A stretch of DNA of 64,000 bases from JACDAE01 sp963744875 (GCA_963744875.1 CAVUVQ010000050.1:92045-156044); one strand, 5' to 3'; shown: positions 54,324 to 63,960, counted from the first letter of the stretch. Numbers and translations: made by a program. The notes: generated from the letters alone by a model not told the origin.

Positions 54324-55645
54324 TTAATGAGCTGATCCGACGCATCGTGCACGCAGAATCTGATACGTAGTACCCGCCGCGACTGTCGGCAAGATTACAT
54401 AATCATCACCCATGTCGCTATCCATTTTCGCACTGATCCAGGCACCGTTCTGGTAGTAATCAATACCATGAATACCGTTCGCCAGGTGCGTGACGGAGAT
54501 CGCCGACCAGTAAGCGTTGGCACCCTGCAAGAATCCGATCTGAATATCGCCCGTGTAGTTTGGCGCGGGAATGAAGTGCCAGTTGATATGACGGTTATTC
54601 CAGTGCGCCGGGTCCATATCACCGACCGGCTGCCCATTCAACACGAACTGGTTCAATGAAGGGTGAGAGAGATCCAGATGATAAGGATCGTCGCGACACC
54701 ACGCATTCCCATCCTGGCAACTATCAGCTACAACCATATTGAGGGTCGCACCATTATATTTGTCCGCAACCCAACTACCATTGCGACAGAATGGCTGATT
54801 GGGCGCACCATCATTGATCCCTGTGCAGTAATCGCTAACACTGACCTGAACCCAGCGTCCACAATTGAGTCCATTGTTAAACAGACCAATCTCACTGGCA
54901 TATTGCGCCGGAATTGGTCGTGGCAACATGGTGGTATAATCTCCGGGTGTGTTCTGCACATTGAGCGCCACAAAGTTCTGTGAGTCGAGGTTTGCCTGTG
55001 GTACACCACACCCACCATAAGACGTGCCCCCTATACCAGAAAACCACGTCGCATTACCGAGATGGGAACCGGGAACAGGCGTCGGCGTCACAGTTGGCGT
55101 GGTGCCAGGAGTCGGTGTAGTACCCGGCGTCGCAGTTGGCGTGGTTCCAGGTGTTGCAGTGGGTGTCATACCAGGTGTTGCGGTTGGCGTAGTTCCAGGC
55201 GTTGGTGTAACCCCAGTGCCTCCATTACAGGTATTACCATTTACGGTAAAGCCAGTCGGGATGGGATTGCTGCTCGTCCAGGTTCCATTGAAGCCTGGGG
55301 TGGCGGACCCATTGGCTGGAATACTACCATTCCAGGTCGCGTTCGCTACGGTGACTTTCTGGCCCGACTGGGTAAATGTGCCGTTCCAACCCTGCGTCAC
55401 GGCCTGACCACTGACCGGGAAGGTAAATCCCAGGCTCCAACTCGTCCAGGCCGAGGCACTGGTATTCTGGACGGTAATATTTGCTCCAAATCCGCCCGTC
55501 CACTGGTTTGTCACGGTGTAGGTTACCTGACAATAGGAAGCGGCATGTATAGGTTTTGTAATGACGAAAAACTCTCTGCAAAACAACCCACCAGCAGTAG
55601 AGCGATAACAATGGTGAATAAACGAAAGCGTCCTTTGCTCTCCAT
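54324..55645 (-). CDS. Secreted CBM2-expansin protein (frame broken at both ends)
   Basis: A plant-cell-wall-loosening type protein. A CBM2 cellulose-binding domain (YTVTNQWTGGFGANITVQN, SWSLGFTFPVSGQAVTQGWN) is joined by a Thr/Pro linker of TPTATPGTTP repeats to an expansin-like part (ATWFSGIGGTSYGGCGVPQA, HLDLSHPSLNQF, DYYQNGAWISAKMDSD). The signal peptide MESKGRFRLFTIVIALLLVG lies at 55645 behind AAGGAGAAG, but in a different frame. One missing A in the run near 55563 joins them. At the C-terminus, another shift near 54362 would continue FCVHDASDQLINSGRIYNFS to a stop at 54233-54235. Corrected length is about 470. Confidence 0.78.
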
Positions 55646-55778
55646 CAGCTTCTCCTTGCTTACTGAAACGCAACGGTCATTGGCAAGATGCGTCAAATAT
55701 GACATACCATGTTACATTGCTTCTGTCAATTGGTAGAGGTAGTGCTGACGAGAAGGTGACGAGCTTTTGGAAAAAATC

Positions 55779-57434
55779 TCAAGCTCCCAGGCGCTCAATC
55801 ATCTCATACAACAATTGTGGTAATACACCAAATGTGTATGACATAAGGACACCCTCATCGCGCCGATGTGCACCGCGCCCAAAGGGTCCCCAATTAATAA
55901 CCGGCAATGCAAGTTGCCGAATAGCCTCTAATGGTAAGCTATACGAACCCGGTTGCGCGTCGATGGTCGATGTTGACCATACAGGCATATTCGAGATTAG
56001 AACTGTCAGGTCTACGCCTGGATCGAGCCGCAAATAACTCATGTCGGAAAGATAGGGAAAGTATGGCCGTTGTTCAAGCTGCACTTCGGGATGTGTCTTC
56101 ACAACAGCCGTTACTGCATCCTGTAACACACCCGGCGTCGGCGCAACCGAGGGATAATAGGGCGGTGCATAGTAGATGATGACAGCAGGACCCTGTCTAC
56201 CACTCAGCGTCCAGAGGCGATGCACAATATGTAGACTGCGCTCACGTTTATCCAACGTAGCAGGCCAGCGCTCCCACTCAACACTTACCTCAGCAGCTAC
56301 ACGCTCTTCACCAAATTGTTGCACCATCTCCCTATAAAGTTCGGCATAGCTGAGTACCACACCAGAACGCGCCTGGAAACGTTCCCGCCACCCCTGTTCG
56401 CCGCTGGCTTCACGCCAACGCTGCTCAGTCTCATCAACATGATGCAACAGTTGTGTCAATACAGTTTCAGCACGTTGCTGCAAACGCTGCAATAATTCGG
56501 CAGGCGTAGTAGTGAGCGTCAAAACATTCAGATAGAAGTAGGTTGCAAATGGAATCTGTACATCGTAGTGGGTCTTCAGATCGCTCGCATGCAACGTGAC
56601 GGGCGGTGCGGCGATCTGTCCGGGCACGACATCGCAGAGCGCATCGTTCATACTCAGATCGCGAATCAATTCGGCGGCGATTAAGTTTGCGTCCAGACCG
56701 ATGAATGGAAGACCAACATGCGATTCACGCCCAATACACAGGAAGTTGGGTAACAATTTGCCAATCGAGCCAGAATAGATATAGCGATGCGGATCACCTG
56801 GATAGAGCGCTGTCACATAATCAGTATTAAGTGCGCCAATATACTTGAGGCCATAGCGCTCGCGCAGATGAAGCAGGAAAGGTACAGCTTGCAAGATGCC
56901 AGCGGATTCGTTCTCCTCGTCGGGCGTTGCCAGCATCACAATAGAGATTGGGAGCCGCCCCTGACGTGCATCTTCGGCCAATCGCCGCATCAACGCGATA
57001 TTAATCGCCACGCCACTTTTCATATCGCCCACGCCACGCCCAAACATCCAATCGCTCAGATCTCCAACGCTCTCGCCTTCTGCTTTTCCACCAGGCAGAG
57101 TATCCAGCCGACCAGCTAATTCCAAAGGATCAAGCGACCAGGGTTCTAACGATCCATAATCCTGCGTATCAACGGTATCAATATGTCCCAACAGTACAAG
57201 GGTATCGGGACTTTGCCCACGCAGAAATGCATACGCATTCTGGCGACCATAAAAATCGCCTTCCAGCGGATCAAGCCCACTCAAGGTATAGCTATCGCTC
57301 ATCCCATCAACATGGAGCAGGCGCAGAACTTCATGCGCAACCTCGACCTCACCCGGTCCCGGACTGATACTCCGAATACGCACCAGCCTCTCTGTATACT
57401 CACATACCCTATCGAACCAATCGTTTTTTTCCAT
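55779..57434 (-). CDS. RocB-like M20-family peptidase
   Basis: About 551 residues. Metal-binding residues are in TLVLLGHIDTVD, FGRGVGDMKSGVA and MLATPDEENESAG, matching M20/M28-type hydrolases with the RocB (arginine utilisation) family extension and its long insertion. RocB homologues are linked to arginine/ornithine use, but no roc genes are near and the substrate is open. The start is uncertain: the ATG at 57434 gives MEKNDWFDRVCEYTERLVRI, the usual opening. The frame remains open to 57488. Confidence 0.8.
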   Translation of the reverse strand: MEKNDWFDRVCEYTERLVRIRSISPGPGEVEVAHEVLRLLHVDGMSDSYTLSGLDPLEGDFYGRQNAYAFLRGQSPDTLVLLGHIDTVDTQDYGSLEPWSLDPLELAGRLDTLPGGKAEGESVGDLSDWMFGRGVGDMKSGVAINIALMRRLAEDARQGRLPISIVMLATPDEENESAGILQAVPFLLHLRERYGLKYIGALNTDYVTALYPGDPHRYIYSGSIGKLLPNFLCIGRESHVGLPFIGLDANLIAAELIRDLSMNDALCDVVPGQIAAPPVTLHASDLKTHYDVQIPFATYFYLNVLTLTTTPAELLQRLQQRAETVLTQLLHHVDETEQRWREASGEQGWRERFQARSGVVLSYAELYREMVQQFGEERVAAEVSVEWERWPATLDKRERSLHIVHRLWTLSGRQGPAVIIYYAPPYYPSVAPTPGVLQDAVTAVVKTHPEVQLEQRPYFPYLSDMSYLRLDPGVDLTVLISNMPVWSTSTIDAQPGSYSLPLEAIRQLALPVINWGPFGRGAHRRDEGVLMSYTFGVLPQLLYEMIERLGA

Positions 57435-57686
57435 ACACAGATAATAGCACTGCTTAACACCCTCCACAAGCCCTTTTGTAACGTTCATGGGACGGAGAGC
57501 ATGCCTTAACAGTGACTCTTTTTTGGAGGAACAAACGTATCACACATACAAGGTAGAAAAAAAGATTTTGACAGGCTGCTCATATGAAAAAAGGCGCTAC
57601 TGCGGAGAAGCGTCTTTAGCACTGTCTTACTCTACCACGACTCCATTGTCTCCGCCTCTATCCTTACATATAAGGAGATCTATACT

Positions 57687-58142
57687 ATGCGTAGCTGGTC
57701 CATCAATCGTGTGTGTGCGCTTGTCCTCGGCATCATTTTTCTTATTCTTGGCCTGGTTGGTTTTGTAACACCAGCAGAGAACAGTACAGGTGTACAGGCC
57801 ATCTTCGGCATCTTTGATTCCGATACCATCCACAATGTTTTCTACGTCATCGTTGGGTTGCTTGGAATTGCCTCGTCTTTTACAGGCCAGTTCCGCACAT
57901 TCAACAAGGTCTTTGGCGTCGTCTTTATTCTGTTAGCGTTGCTCGGCCTGATTCCCGCGCTCTACTTTCCAGCCGGTTCCTATGGGCATGATAACGGCCT
58001 GTTCCTGGGCATTACCCATATGAACGCTGGCGATCATATTCTGCACCTTATTGCGGGTCTGATCGCCGCCGTCGTGGGTTTCTTCCTGGTTGGTTCTGCG
58101 ACACATCCAGAGCGAAAAGCCAGCATTCGTCAACGTGCTTAA
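57687..58142 (+). CDS. DUF4383 membrane protein (second copy)
   Basis: 151 residues with four helices (VCALVLGIIFLILGLVGFV, NVFYVIVGLLGIASSF, VFGVVFILLALLGLIPALYF, LHLIAGLIAAVVGFFLV). It shares the RILALVLGI/LIPALYF pattern with 37213-37611 and is a paralogue. Function unknown. AAGGAGAT precedes the ATG, and a strong T-tailed hairpin follows. Confidence 0.87.
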   Translation: MRSWSINRVCALVLGIIFLILGLVGFVTPAENSTGVQAIFGIFDSDTIHNVFYVIVGLLGIASSFTGQFRTFNKVFGVVFILLALLGLIPALYFPAGSYGHDNGLFLGITHMNAGDHILHLIAGLIAAVVGFFLVGSATHPERKASIRQRA

Positions 58143-58175
58143 TACACTATCGTAATAATAACATTTGCATTGTAC

Positions 58176-58208
58176 GCACCGATCAGTTTCAAGCTGATCG
58201 GTGCTTTT
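58176..58208 (+). terminator. Rho-independent terminator
   Basis: GCACCGATCAG / CTGATCGGTGC around a 7-base loop followed by TTTTT. It ends the DUF4383 transcript and borders the stop of the converging RDD gene. Confidence 0.85.
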
Positions 58209-59074
58209 TACGTCAAGTGAGAAGCTGCAAGATTGCAGGTGGTATCACCCGAACCTACTGACCAGCCACCGATAAAGCCAGACCACGTGAGCGTAATATC
58301 GCCAGAGCAGTTCGACATTACCTCGTGACGATACGCATGAAAAGTGAGAGCATAAGTGACGGTACTGTTCTTCCATGTGGGCTGGCTCAAGGTCAGATCA
58401 GAAATGGTACCACGATCAGTGAAAATCGGGGCATTTGCATTCGCATTGGTCAGGCTCTGAACAATCAGTGGGGGTCGACCATAGTAATCAAAGCCGAGAC
58501 AAAATACGAGAAAAAGAGCACATAAGATTGCCAGACTGCTCAGGCGCAACCAGAATTCTGAACGGCGCAATGAAAACACAGGTACTGAGGCTACGCTTGC
58601 AACCAGGGTGTGAGCCAGATGATCGCCCAGGCGACGACGGCGCGAGGAACACACAGCAAGGATCCACCCCAGGACACATCCCCCAACGGCATCAATGGGA
58701 CGTACGATGTTGCGCACAAATGCATGCCGAAAAGCGATGGGCCGACCATCTGCCAGTACAACTCTCAAGCCCATCAGAGCCTTGCCAATTGTCGTACTAA
58801 AAAGCGCTTCCTGCGCCGTATAGTACGTCATCATAACCAGATAGAGCCAGGGCGATGCAACGACAGTACTTGAAGTATAGGGGATACCTGGAAGATATGA
58901 AAGTGATGACGTATATTGGTTGATGCCAAAAGTGGAGTCCACAAGTATAATCAGGACGCTGAGGAGAACAAAATCAAGCAAGGTAGCAACGATACGACGA
59001 CCTATCACATCAACATCTGGAACAATAGCCATCTGCTGAGGAGATTGCGGGGCAAAAGTAGAGATATTGCGCAT
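58208..59074 (-). CDS. RDD-family membrane protein
   Basis: 288 residues. The RDD module (GRRIVATLLDFVLLSVLIIL, ALFSTTIGKALMGLRVVLAD, RNIVRPIDAVGGCVLGWILA) gives three to four membrane helices, then a further helix and a C-terminal ~90-residue region with two Cys (SNCSGDITLTWSGFIGGWSV). RDD proteins are often transport-linked, but the role here is unknown. GGAGCAAC precedes the ATG. Confidence 0.85.
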   Translation of the reverse strand: MRNISTFAPQSPQQMAIVPDVDVIGRRIVATLLDFVLLSVLIILVDSTFGINQYTSSLSYLPGIPYTSSTVVASPWLYLVMMTYYTAQEALFSTTIGKALMGLRVVLADGRPIAFRHAFVRNIVRPIDAVGGCVLGWILAVCSSRRRRLGDHLAHTLVASVASVPVFSLRRSEFWLRLSSLAILCALFLVFCLGFDYYGRPPLIVQSLTNANANAPIFTDRGTISDLTLSQPTWKNSTVTYALTFHAYRHEVMSNCSGDITLTWSGFIGGWSVGSGDTTCNLAASHLT

Positions 59075-59203
59075 ACTATGTGTTGCTCCTATCCATAAAT
59101 TTTAGTATTCTTATATTAGAGAAAACGAAAAATTGTAGACAGTATCAAATATATTATAAAGCAAGAAGTATGAAATGACAATAAAGCGCTCAAAGATTTC
59201 CGC

Positions 59204-60004
59204 TTAAACGTTGTGATGTGGCGCACTCACATTTTTAAAAATGCTGCGGTAACGTGGCTCGTGAAAGAGTTTCCCTGTGACTACATCACGCTCACCCGCT
59301 GCAAGCAGACGATAAAGAACAACGGCAAGCAACGCTCCAAGCGGTGGTGCAACAAAATAGAGCCACTGCTGCGTCCAGATCCCAGCAAAGAGAGCAGGCC
59401 CAAAGCTACGCGCTGGACTAAGGCTGGTTCCAGAAACGGGCGCTTCCAACCAGACCATCGTAGCAACAAGCAGCCAGGTAACGAGGGGCGTCCAGCGCAT
59501 GAAACGTTGACTACTCACACACACAAAAATTGCCAACACCAATAGAGCGGTCAACGTCATTTCAGCAAGAAACACAACCCATAATGGATATTCAACTCCC
59601 GGCAACGTCATGCCATCATTCACGCTCATAGCGTAATGGCCCCAGGCTAGCACCAGCAACGCTTCACCAAAAATAGCACCTAGAAACTGACCAACAACAT
59701 AGCCAATGAAATCGCGATGCTTCATCTTCCCATGTGCCCAGAAGGCGAGCGAGACCGAGGGGTTAATATGCGCACCACTCAACCTCCCAAATGGCGAAAT
59801 AGCCACCAGCGAACCACTGCCAGCGAAGAGCAGGCCCGTAATGAGGCGGCGCAGGCTGGCGTTGGGAAGTAGCACCATCAGCGGAAGTCCCTTGCCAAAA
59901 TCGAAGGTGACCGCACTCAAGCCTACAAATATCAGAAAGGCAGTGCCAACAAATTCCGCACCATACTCGGGCCAGTGCAATTGCTTCCACCATTTAGAAT
60001 GCAT
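59204..60004 (-). CDS. Aquaporin (MIP family) with altered NPA motifs
   Basis: About 266 residues with six membrane helices. The two channel boxes are AHINPSVSLAF and SGTSLSPARSFGPALF: the first NPA reads NPS, and the second reads SPA where NPA is normal. Water or glycerol passage depends on these residues, so selectivity may be changed. GLSAVTFDFGKG and the general length suit the family. The ATG at 60004 is preferred because an upstream in-frame codon overlaps the glycosidase. It is the third gene of the SDR-GH15-aquaporin operon. Confidence 0.85.
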   Translation of the reverse strand: MHSKWWKQLHWPEYGAEFVGTAFLIFVGLSAVTFDFGKGLPLMVLLPNASLRRLITGLLFAGSGSLVAISPFGRLSGAHINPSVSLAFWAHGKMKHRDFIGYVVGQFLGAIFGEALLVLAWGHYAMSVNDGMTLPGVEYPLWVVFLAEMTLTALLVLAIFVCVSSQRFMRWTPLVTWLLVATMVWLEAPVSGTSLSPARSFGPALFAGIWTQQWLYFVAPPLGALLAVVLYRLLAAGERDVVTGKLFHEPRYRSIFKNVSAPHHNV

Positions 60005-60038
60005 ATGAGCTTTCTTATTCTTTCCCACCGCCAAAAGT

Positions 60039-61910
60039 TCAGGAATAGAACATACGAGAAGGTTCATTCACGCGCGTCTGCTGCTCATTGAGCGCCTGGT
60101 CAAGATGCGTACACGCGGTAATCAATGCAAGATGCGTGAATGCCTGCGGATAATTCCCTAATGCTTCACCCGTCTGACTGATCTCTTCCGCATACAGACC
60201 AACATGATTACTATATGAAAGCAAGCGTTCTAGCATCAGACGAGCTTCTTCCAACTGACCTGAGCGGGCCAGATTTTCTACTAGCCAGAAACTGCACGCG
60301 CTGAACGTTCCTTCTTCGCTCCCCAGGCCGTCATCGGCGGCATGTTGTGGATTATAGCGATGCACCAGTGCGCCGTTCGTCAACTCCTTTTGAATGCGCT
60401 GGATGGTCGCGAGGATACGCGGTTCTTTTGAACCTGTGAAGTTGGTAATCATCAGCAACAGCGCACTGGCATCGATGGCATCGCTACCATAATACTGCAC
60501 GAAGCTCTGCTTTTCCTCGTTCCAACCTTGTGCCATGATTTGCTGATAGATCTCTGTGCTGATACCATGCCAATCGTCGAGGGGAGCGGGCCAACCGCGA
60601 TGACGTGCAATTCGTCCGGCGCGATCAAATGCGACCCAGCTCATCAACCGTGAATGCAGAAAGTGCTTTGGTCCTCCACGCACCTCCCAGATGCCTTCAT
60701 CCTCGTCCTGCCAATGGTTTTGCAGCCATTCCAGCAGGCGATTAAGATTTTGCCAGAGGTCATAAGAAATAGCATCGTAACTATTATAGATGTAGATGGC
60801 ATCCAACATCTCTCCGTAGATATCAAGCTGCTTCTGCGTGTACGCTCCATTGCCAATACGTACAGGACCGCTTTGCCGATAACCCTCCAGATGATCGAGA
60901 GTGATCTCGGTCAACTTCTGCTCTCCATCGATACCATACATAGGCTGTAGCGTTCCACCATCTTTGAGATCGTGACAACGAGCATTCAGCCATCCCATAA
61001 AGGCTTCGGCTTCCTGCGTAAAGCCAAGCGTGAGAAGACTATAGAGCGAGAACGATGCATCACGCAGCCAGGTGTAGCGGTAGTCCCAGTTACGTGCTCC
61101 ACCCAGAGTTTCCGGAAGACTGGTAGTTGCCGCTGCGACAATAGCACCCGTTGGGGCATACGTTAATAGCTTCAACACCAATGCTGAACGTTGCACCATT
61201 TCACGCCAGCGCCCCTGATACTGGCATTGCGAGAGCCAGTTGCGCCAGTAACGCAATGTTTCCTGGAACGCACGTTGGTAACGCTTTTCCGTCAGTAGCT
61301 GCAGTTTATTGTCGCTTGCTTTGGTGCTCTCCAGCACAAAATGGATGCTTTGACCTGCGTTCAACGTAAATGTTGCCTGCACGCCACCCTCTCCATCAAC
61401 CTGCAACGCAATCGGCGATGCCAGGCCAAGATTAAAATGCTGGCTATGAAAGAGGGCACCCTCCTCACAAAGAGTGACCTGATGAGGATCACGCGCATAG
61501 TTGAAGGCTGGTCGGCAGACGAGTGTGAACGATAATGAACCCTGGATAACCGTAACCGAGCGGATAAGATGGTGCTCGTGCGCGGAGGTACCAACAGGCT
61601 TAATTGGCATAAAATCAGTGATCTCGCCCACACCAGCCTCTGAGAGGAAACGGGTGAGCAGAATGTTCGTCTCGGGCAGGTACAGTTGGCGATTTTTGAC
61701 TCCCGCCAGCTCAGTCGGTGCAATGCGAAAGAAGCCCCCTTTGCCTGCATCCAGCAATGCTCCAAAGACGCTTGGAGCATCGAAGCGTGGTAGACAACAC
61801 CAGTCAATGGAACCGTTCTTGCCGACCAGGGCGACTGTATGTAAATCGCCAATTAAGGCGTAATCTTCGATTGGAAGATACGTTTTCGACGTTTGAGACG
61901 CTTCTATCAT
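60039..61910 (-). CDS. Glycoside hydrolase family 15 protein (glucoamylase/trehalase-like)
   Basis: About 623 residues. The N-terminal beta-sandwich shows IEDYALIGDLHTVALVGKNG and SIDWCCLPRFDAPSVFGALL. The alpha-barrel has ARNWDYRYTWLRDASFSLYS with the catalytic region DDGLGSEEGTFSACSFWLVE, where the general base Glu lies. GH15 members hydrolyse alpha-glucosides or trehalose, and the substrate cannot be fixed. The ATG at 61910 has GGAAGAGG upstream. Between the SDR gene (36 bases) and the aquaporin (34 bases), it forms a three-gene operon. Confidence 0.9.
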   Translation of the reverse strand: MIEASQTSKTYLPIEDYALIGDLHTVALVGKNGSIDWCCLPRFDAPSVFGALLDAGKGGFFRIAPTELAGVKNRQLYLPETNILLTRFLSEAGVGEITDFMPIKPVGTSAHEHHLIRSVTVIQGSLSFTLVCRPAFNYARDPHQVTLCEEGALFHSQHFNLGLASPIALQVDGEGGVQATFTLNAGQSIHFVLESTKASDNKLQLLTEKRYQRAFQETLRYWRNWLSQCQYQGRWREMVQRSALVLKLLTYAPTGAIVAAATTSLPETLGGARNWDYRYTWLRDASFSLYSLLTLGFTQEAEAFMGWLNARCHDLKDGGTLQPMYGIDGEQKLTEITLDHLEGYRQSGPVRIGNGAYTQKQLDIYGEMLDAIYIYNSYDAISYDLWQNLNRLLEWLQNHWQDEDEGIWEVRGGPKHFLHSRLMSWVAFDRAGRIARHRGWPAPLDDWHGISTEIYQQIMAQGWNEEKQSFVQYYGSDAIDASALLLMITNFTGSKEPRILATIQRIQKELTNGALVHRYNPQHAADDGLGSEEGTFSACSFWLVENLARSGQLEEARLMLERLLSYSNHVGLYAEEISQTGEALGNYPQAFTHLALITACTHLDQALNEQQTRVNEPSRMFYS

Positions 61911-61946
61911 TGACTTCCTCTTCCTTAACAATGCACCACTAGAATG

Positions 61947-62720
61947 CTATAATGCACCACTATAACGCATCAGTCCACCATCGATGAAAAAGGTGGAACC
62001 CGTTACATATGCAGCCGCATCGGAAGCCAGGTAGAGTGTCAGGCCGGCAATCTCTTCGGGTTGGCCCATGCGACTCAGAGGTATTTCGGCTAAAAGAGCG
62101 GCGAATTTCTTTGGATCAGCCTTCACATCGGCATCGATCGGGGTATCAACGGCACCGGGACCAATATTGTTGACCGTGATATTATGAGGAGCCAGTTCCA
62201 GGCAAGCCGTACGCATCAGCATACGCACGCCACCCTTGGCGCAACAATAGGGGACATTTTGTGGCATTGGCAGATCTTCATGGACCGACGAAATATTGAT
62301 GATGCGTCCCGCTATCTTACGCTGCACCATCTCACGTGCCGCCGCCTGAGCACAGAAAAAAGCGCCCTTCAGATCAACTCCGACGACGCGATCAAATTGC
62401 TCTTCGGTGACATCTAGAAAGGGGCTATGAATCTCCATACCAGCATTGTTGACCATGAAATCCAGGCGTCCGAAATGCTCAACCGTTTGCTGAATCAATC
62501 CAGTTGCTTGCTGATACTGTGAGACATCGGCCTGAAGTACCAGCACCTGTCCGTGATATTGCTGCTCAATGATCTGGCGCACTTCTTCGGCCCGATCCTG
62601 CGCATGAGCATAGTTGACAACGACACTGGCACCTTCGCGGGCAAAAGCCAGCGCAATGGCGCGACCAATCCCGCTATCAGATCCGGTCACTAGAGCAACT
62701 TTCTGATCAAATTGTCCCAT
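61947..62720 (-). CDS. Short-chain dehydrogenase, glucose-1-dehydrogenase-like
   Basis: 257 residues. The NAD(P) motif TGSDSGIG (12-19), the catalytic Ser144/145 in INISSVHEDL, Tyr158 in VPYCCAKGG and Lys162 are present, together with NNAG at 91-94. Sequence pattern resembles glucose 1-dehydrogenases. It leads the operon with GH15 and aquaporin, which suggests sugar released by the GH15 enzyme is oxidised, though that link is inferred. GGAAAGGA precedes the ATG. Confidence 0.88.
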   Translation of the reverse strand: MGQFDQKVALVTGSDSGIGRAIALAFAREGASVVVNYAHAQDRAEEVRQIIEQQYHGQVLVLQADVSQYQQATGLIQQTVEHFGRLDFMVNNAGMEIHSPFLDVTEEQFDRVVGVDLKGAFFCAQAAAREMVQRKIAGRIINISSVHEDLPMPQNVPYCCAKGGVRMLMRTACLELAPHNITVNNIGPGAVDTPIDADVKADPKKFAALLAEIPLSRMGQPEEIAGLTLYLASDAAAYVTGSTFFIDGGLMRYSGAL

Positions 62721-62805
62721 CGTAAAGATCCTTTCCTTTTCAATGCCCTGGACTTTTTAGGTCTTCGTCACTAGGGAAGATCAATGCCTGTAATACATGT
62801 AGAAC

Positions 62806-62897
62806 GGTAGGGACCCGATTGCATCGCGTCCATGATTTATCAACCCTGGAAAACGATTCCATGAATGGCGGGACGCGATGCCAATCGGGTCCCTACC
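62806..62897. repeat. GGTAGGGACC-family palindrome, copy 7
   Basis: Arms GGTAGGGACCCGATTGCATC... with a loop CCCTGGAAAACGATTCCATG. Two single-base additions in the right arm disrupt pairing slightly. It lies upstream of the SDR gene. The rest of 62898-63088 shows no gene. Confidence 0.85.
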
Positions 62898-63088
62898 CAC
62901 GATTATCAACGTTTTCCCCGAAGAGGATAGAGACCCGACGACTTCTTTCCACAGGCGAGCAAGGTGTCACCGAAACAATGTTTAAAGGCAGCAAGACATA
63001 CCTGATACTCTCATAATGATGTCTCTTTTCACATTCGACGAGCATCGTGTATTTTTTCACTAATTTCTAACAGGCAACAAGCGGTAAC

Positions 63089-63799
63089 TTACGACCTGCG
63101 GCGCTGCTCACCACCACCGCCGCCACGACGATCTCCACGATCGTTTCCACCACGACGATCACCGCGATCTCCACGATCGTTTCCACCACGACCCGTATTG
63201 CCTCGGCTCTCGCGTGCAGCTTCTTTGCGTGCGGCCTGTGCAACAGAGGCGCTCTCAGCGGCGCTGGCGGCTTCTTCGGCCAGGCGATTGGCACGTTTCT
63301 TGCCAACAAGTTCGGAAAGCGTTTTGCCACGACGTGCAGCTTCTTCCTCTGGCGAACGCAACTCACGCAAGGCTTCCAAACAGGCCTGGACGGTGTTTGC
63401 TGGATTGGTGCTACCAAGCGACTTCGTGAGAATATCGCGAATGCCCACCAGTTCCATGACCGCGCGGACCGTGCTACCCGCAATCACGCCTGTGCCAGGG
63501 GAAGCCGGCTTCAGCATAACTTCGGACGCACTAAAGTGCGCATTGACCATATAAGGAATGGTTGTACCGGAAAGGGGTACCTCTAAGAGATGTTTCTTGG
63601 CATCCTCGACACCTTTGCGGATAGCTTCTGTGTACTCACCCGCTTTACCCATCCCAAATCCAACATGACCATGATGGTCGCCAACAACGACCAATGCTCG
63701 GATACTGAAGCGTCGACCTCCCATAACGACTTTGGAGACGCGAGCAACACTAACTACTCTCTCCTCCAAATCGAGTTTTGACGCATCTATTCTTGCCAT
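63089..63799 (-). CDS. rpsE: 30S ribosomal protein S5 with RG-rich tail
   Basis: 236 residues. The S5 core is clear: LEERVVSVARVSKVVMGGRR, FGMGKAGEYTEAIRKGVEDA, and SPGTGVIAGSTVRAVMELVG with IRDILTKSLGSTNP. S5 guides decoding accuracy. After about residue 160 comes a helical charged stretch and then a tail of RGG/RGD-type units (GRGGNDRGDRGDRR...), giving ~60 residues beyond normal. In most bacteria rpsE sits in the spc operon between rplR and rpmD, but here neither neighbour is present. A promoter at 63961-63989 may drive it alone. The ATG at 63799 has AAAGGCAG upstream. Confidence 0.93.
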   Translation of the reverse strand: MARIDASKLDLEERVVSVARVSKVVMGGRRFSIRALVVVGDHHGHVGFGMGKAGEYTEAIRKGVEDAKKHLLEVPLSGTTIPYMVNAHFSASEVMLKPASPGTGVIAGSTVRAVMELVGIRDILTKSLGSTNPANTVQACLEALRELRSPEEEAARRGKTLSELVGKKRANRLAEEAASAAESASVAQAARKEAARESRGNTGRGGNDRGDRGDRRGGNDRGDRRGGGGGEQRRRS

Positions 63800-63960
63800 C
63801 TTCACTGCCTTTCAAAAAGATCTTATGCTATTTTTTCTTTTGCACACTGGACAACGCGCTTGCCCAACGTGCAAGCGCGATAACGCGATTGTTGACCATG
63901 ATGAAATTGTCATCGGTTCAGGCCACCTCTGCTCACCAGCCCAGCCAACAAATATGCGCT

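Noticed and set aside
55062..55736. 224-codon frame opposite the expansin linker
   Set aside because: Arg/Ser-rich composition arises from the complement of the Thr/Pro repeat. No supporting start.
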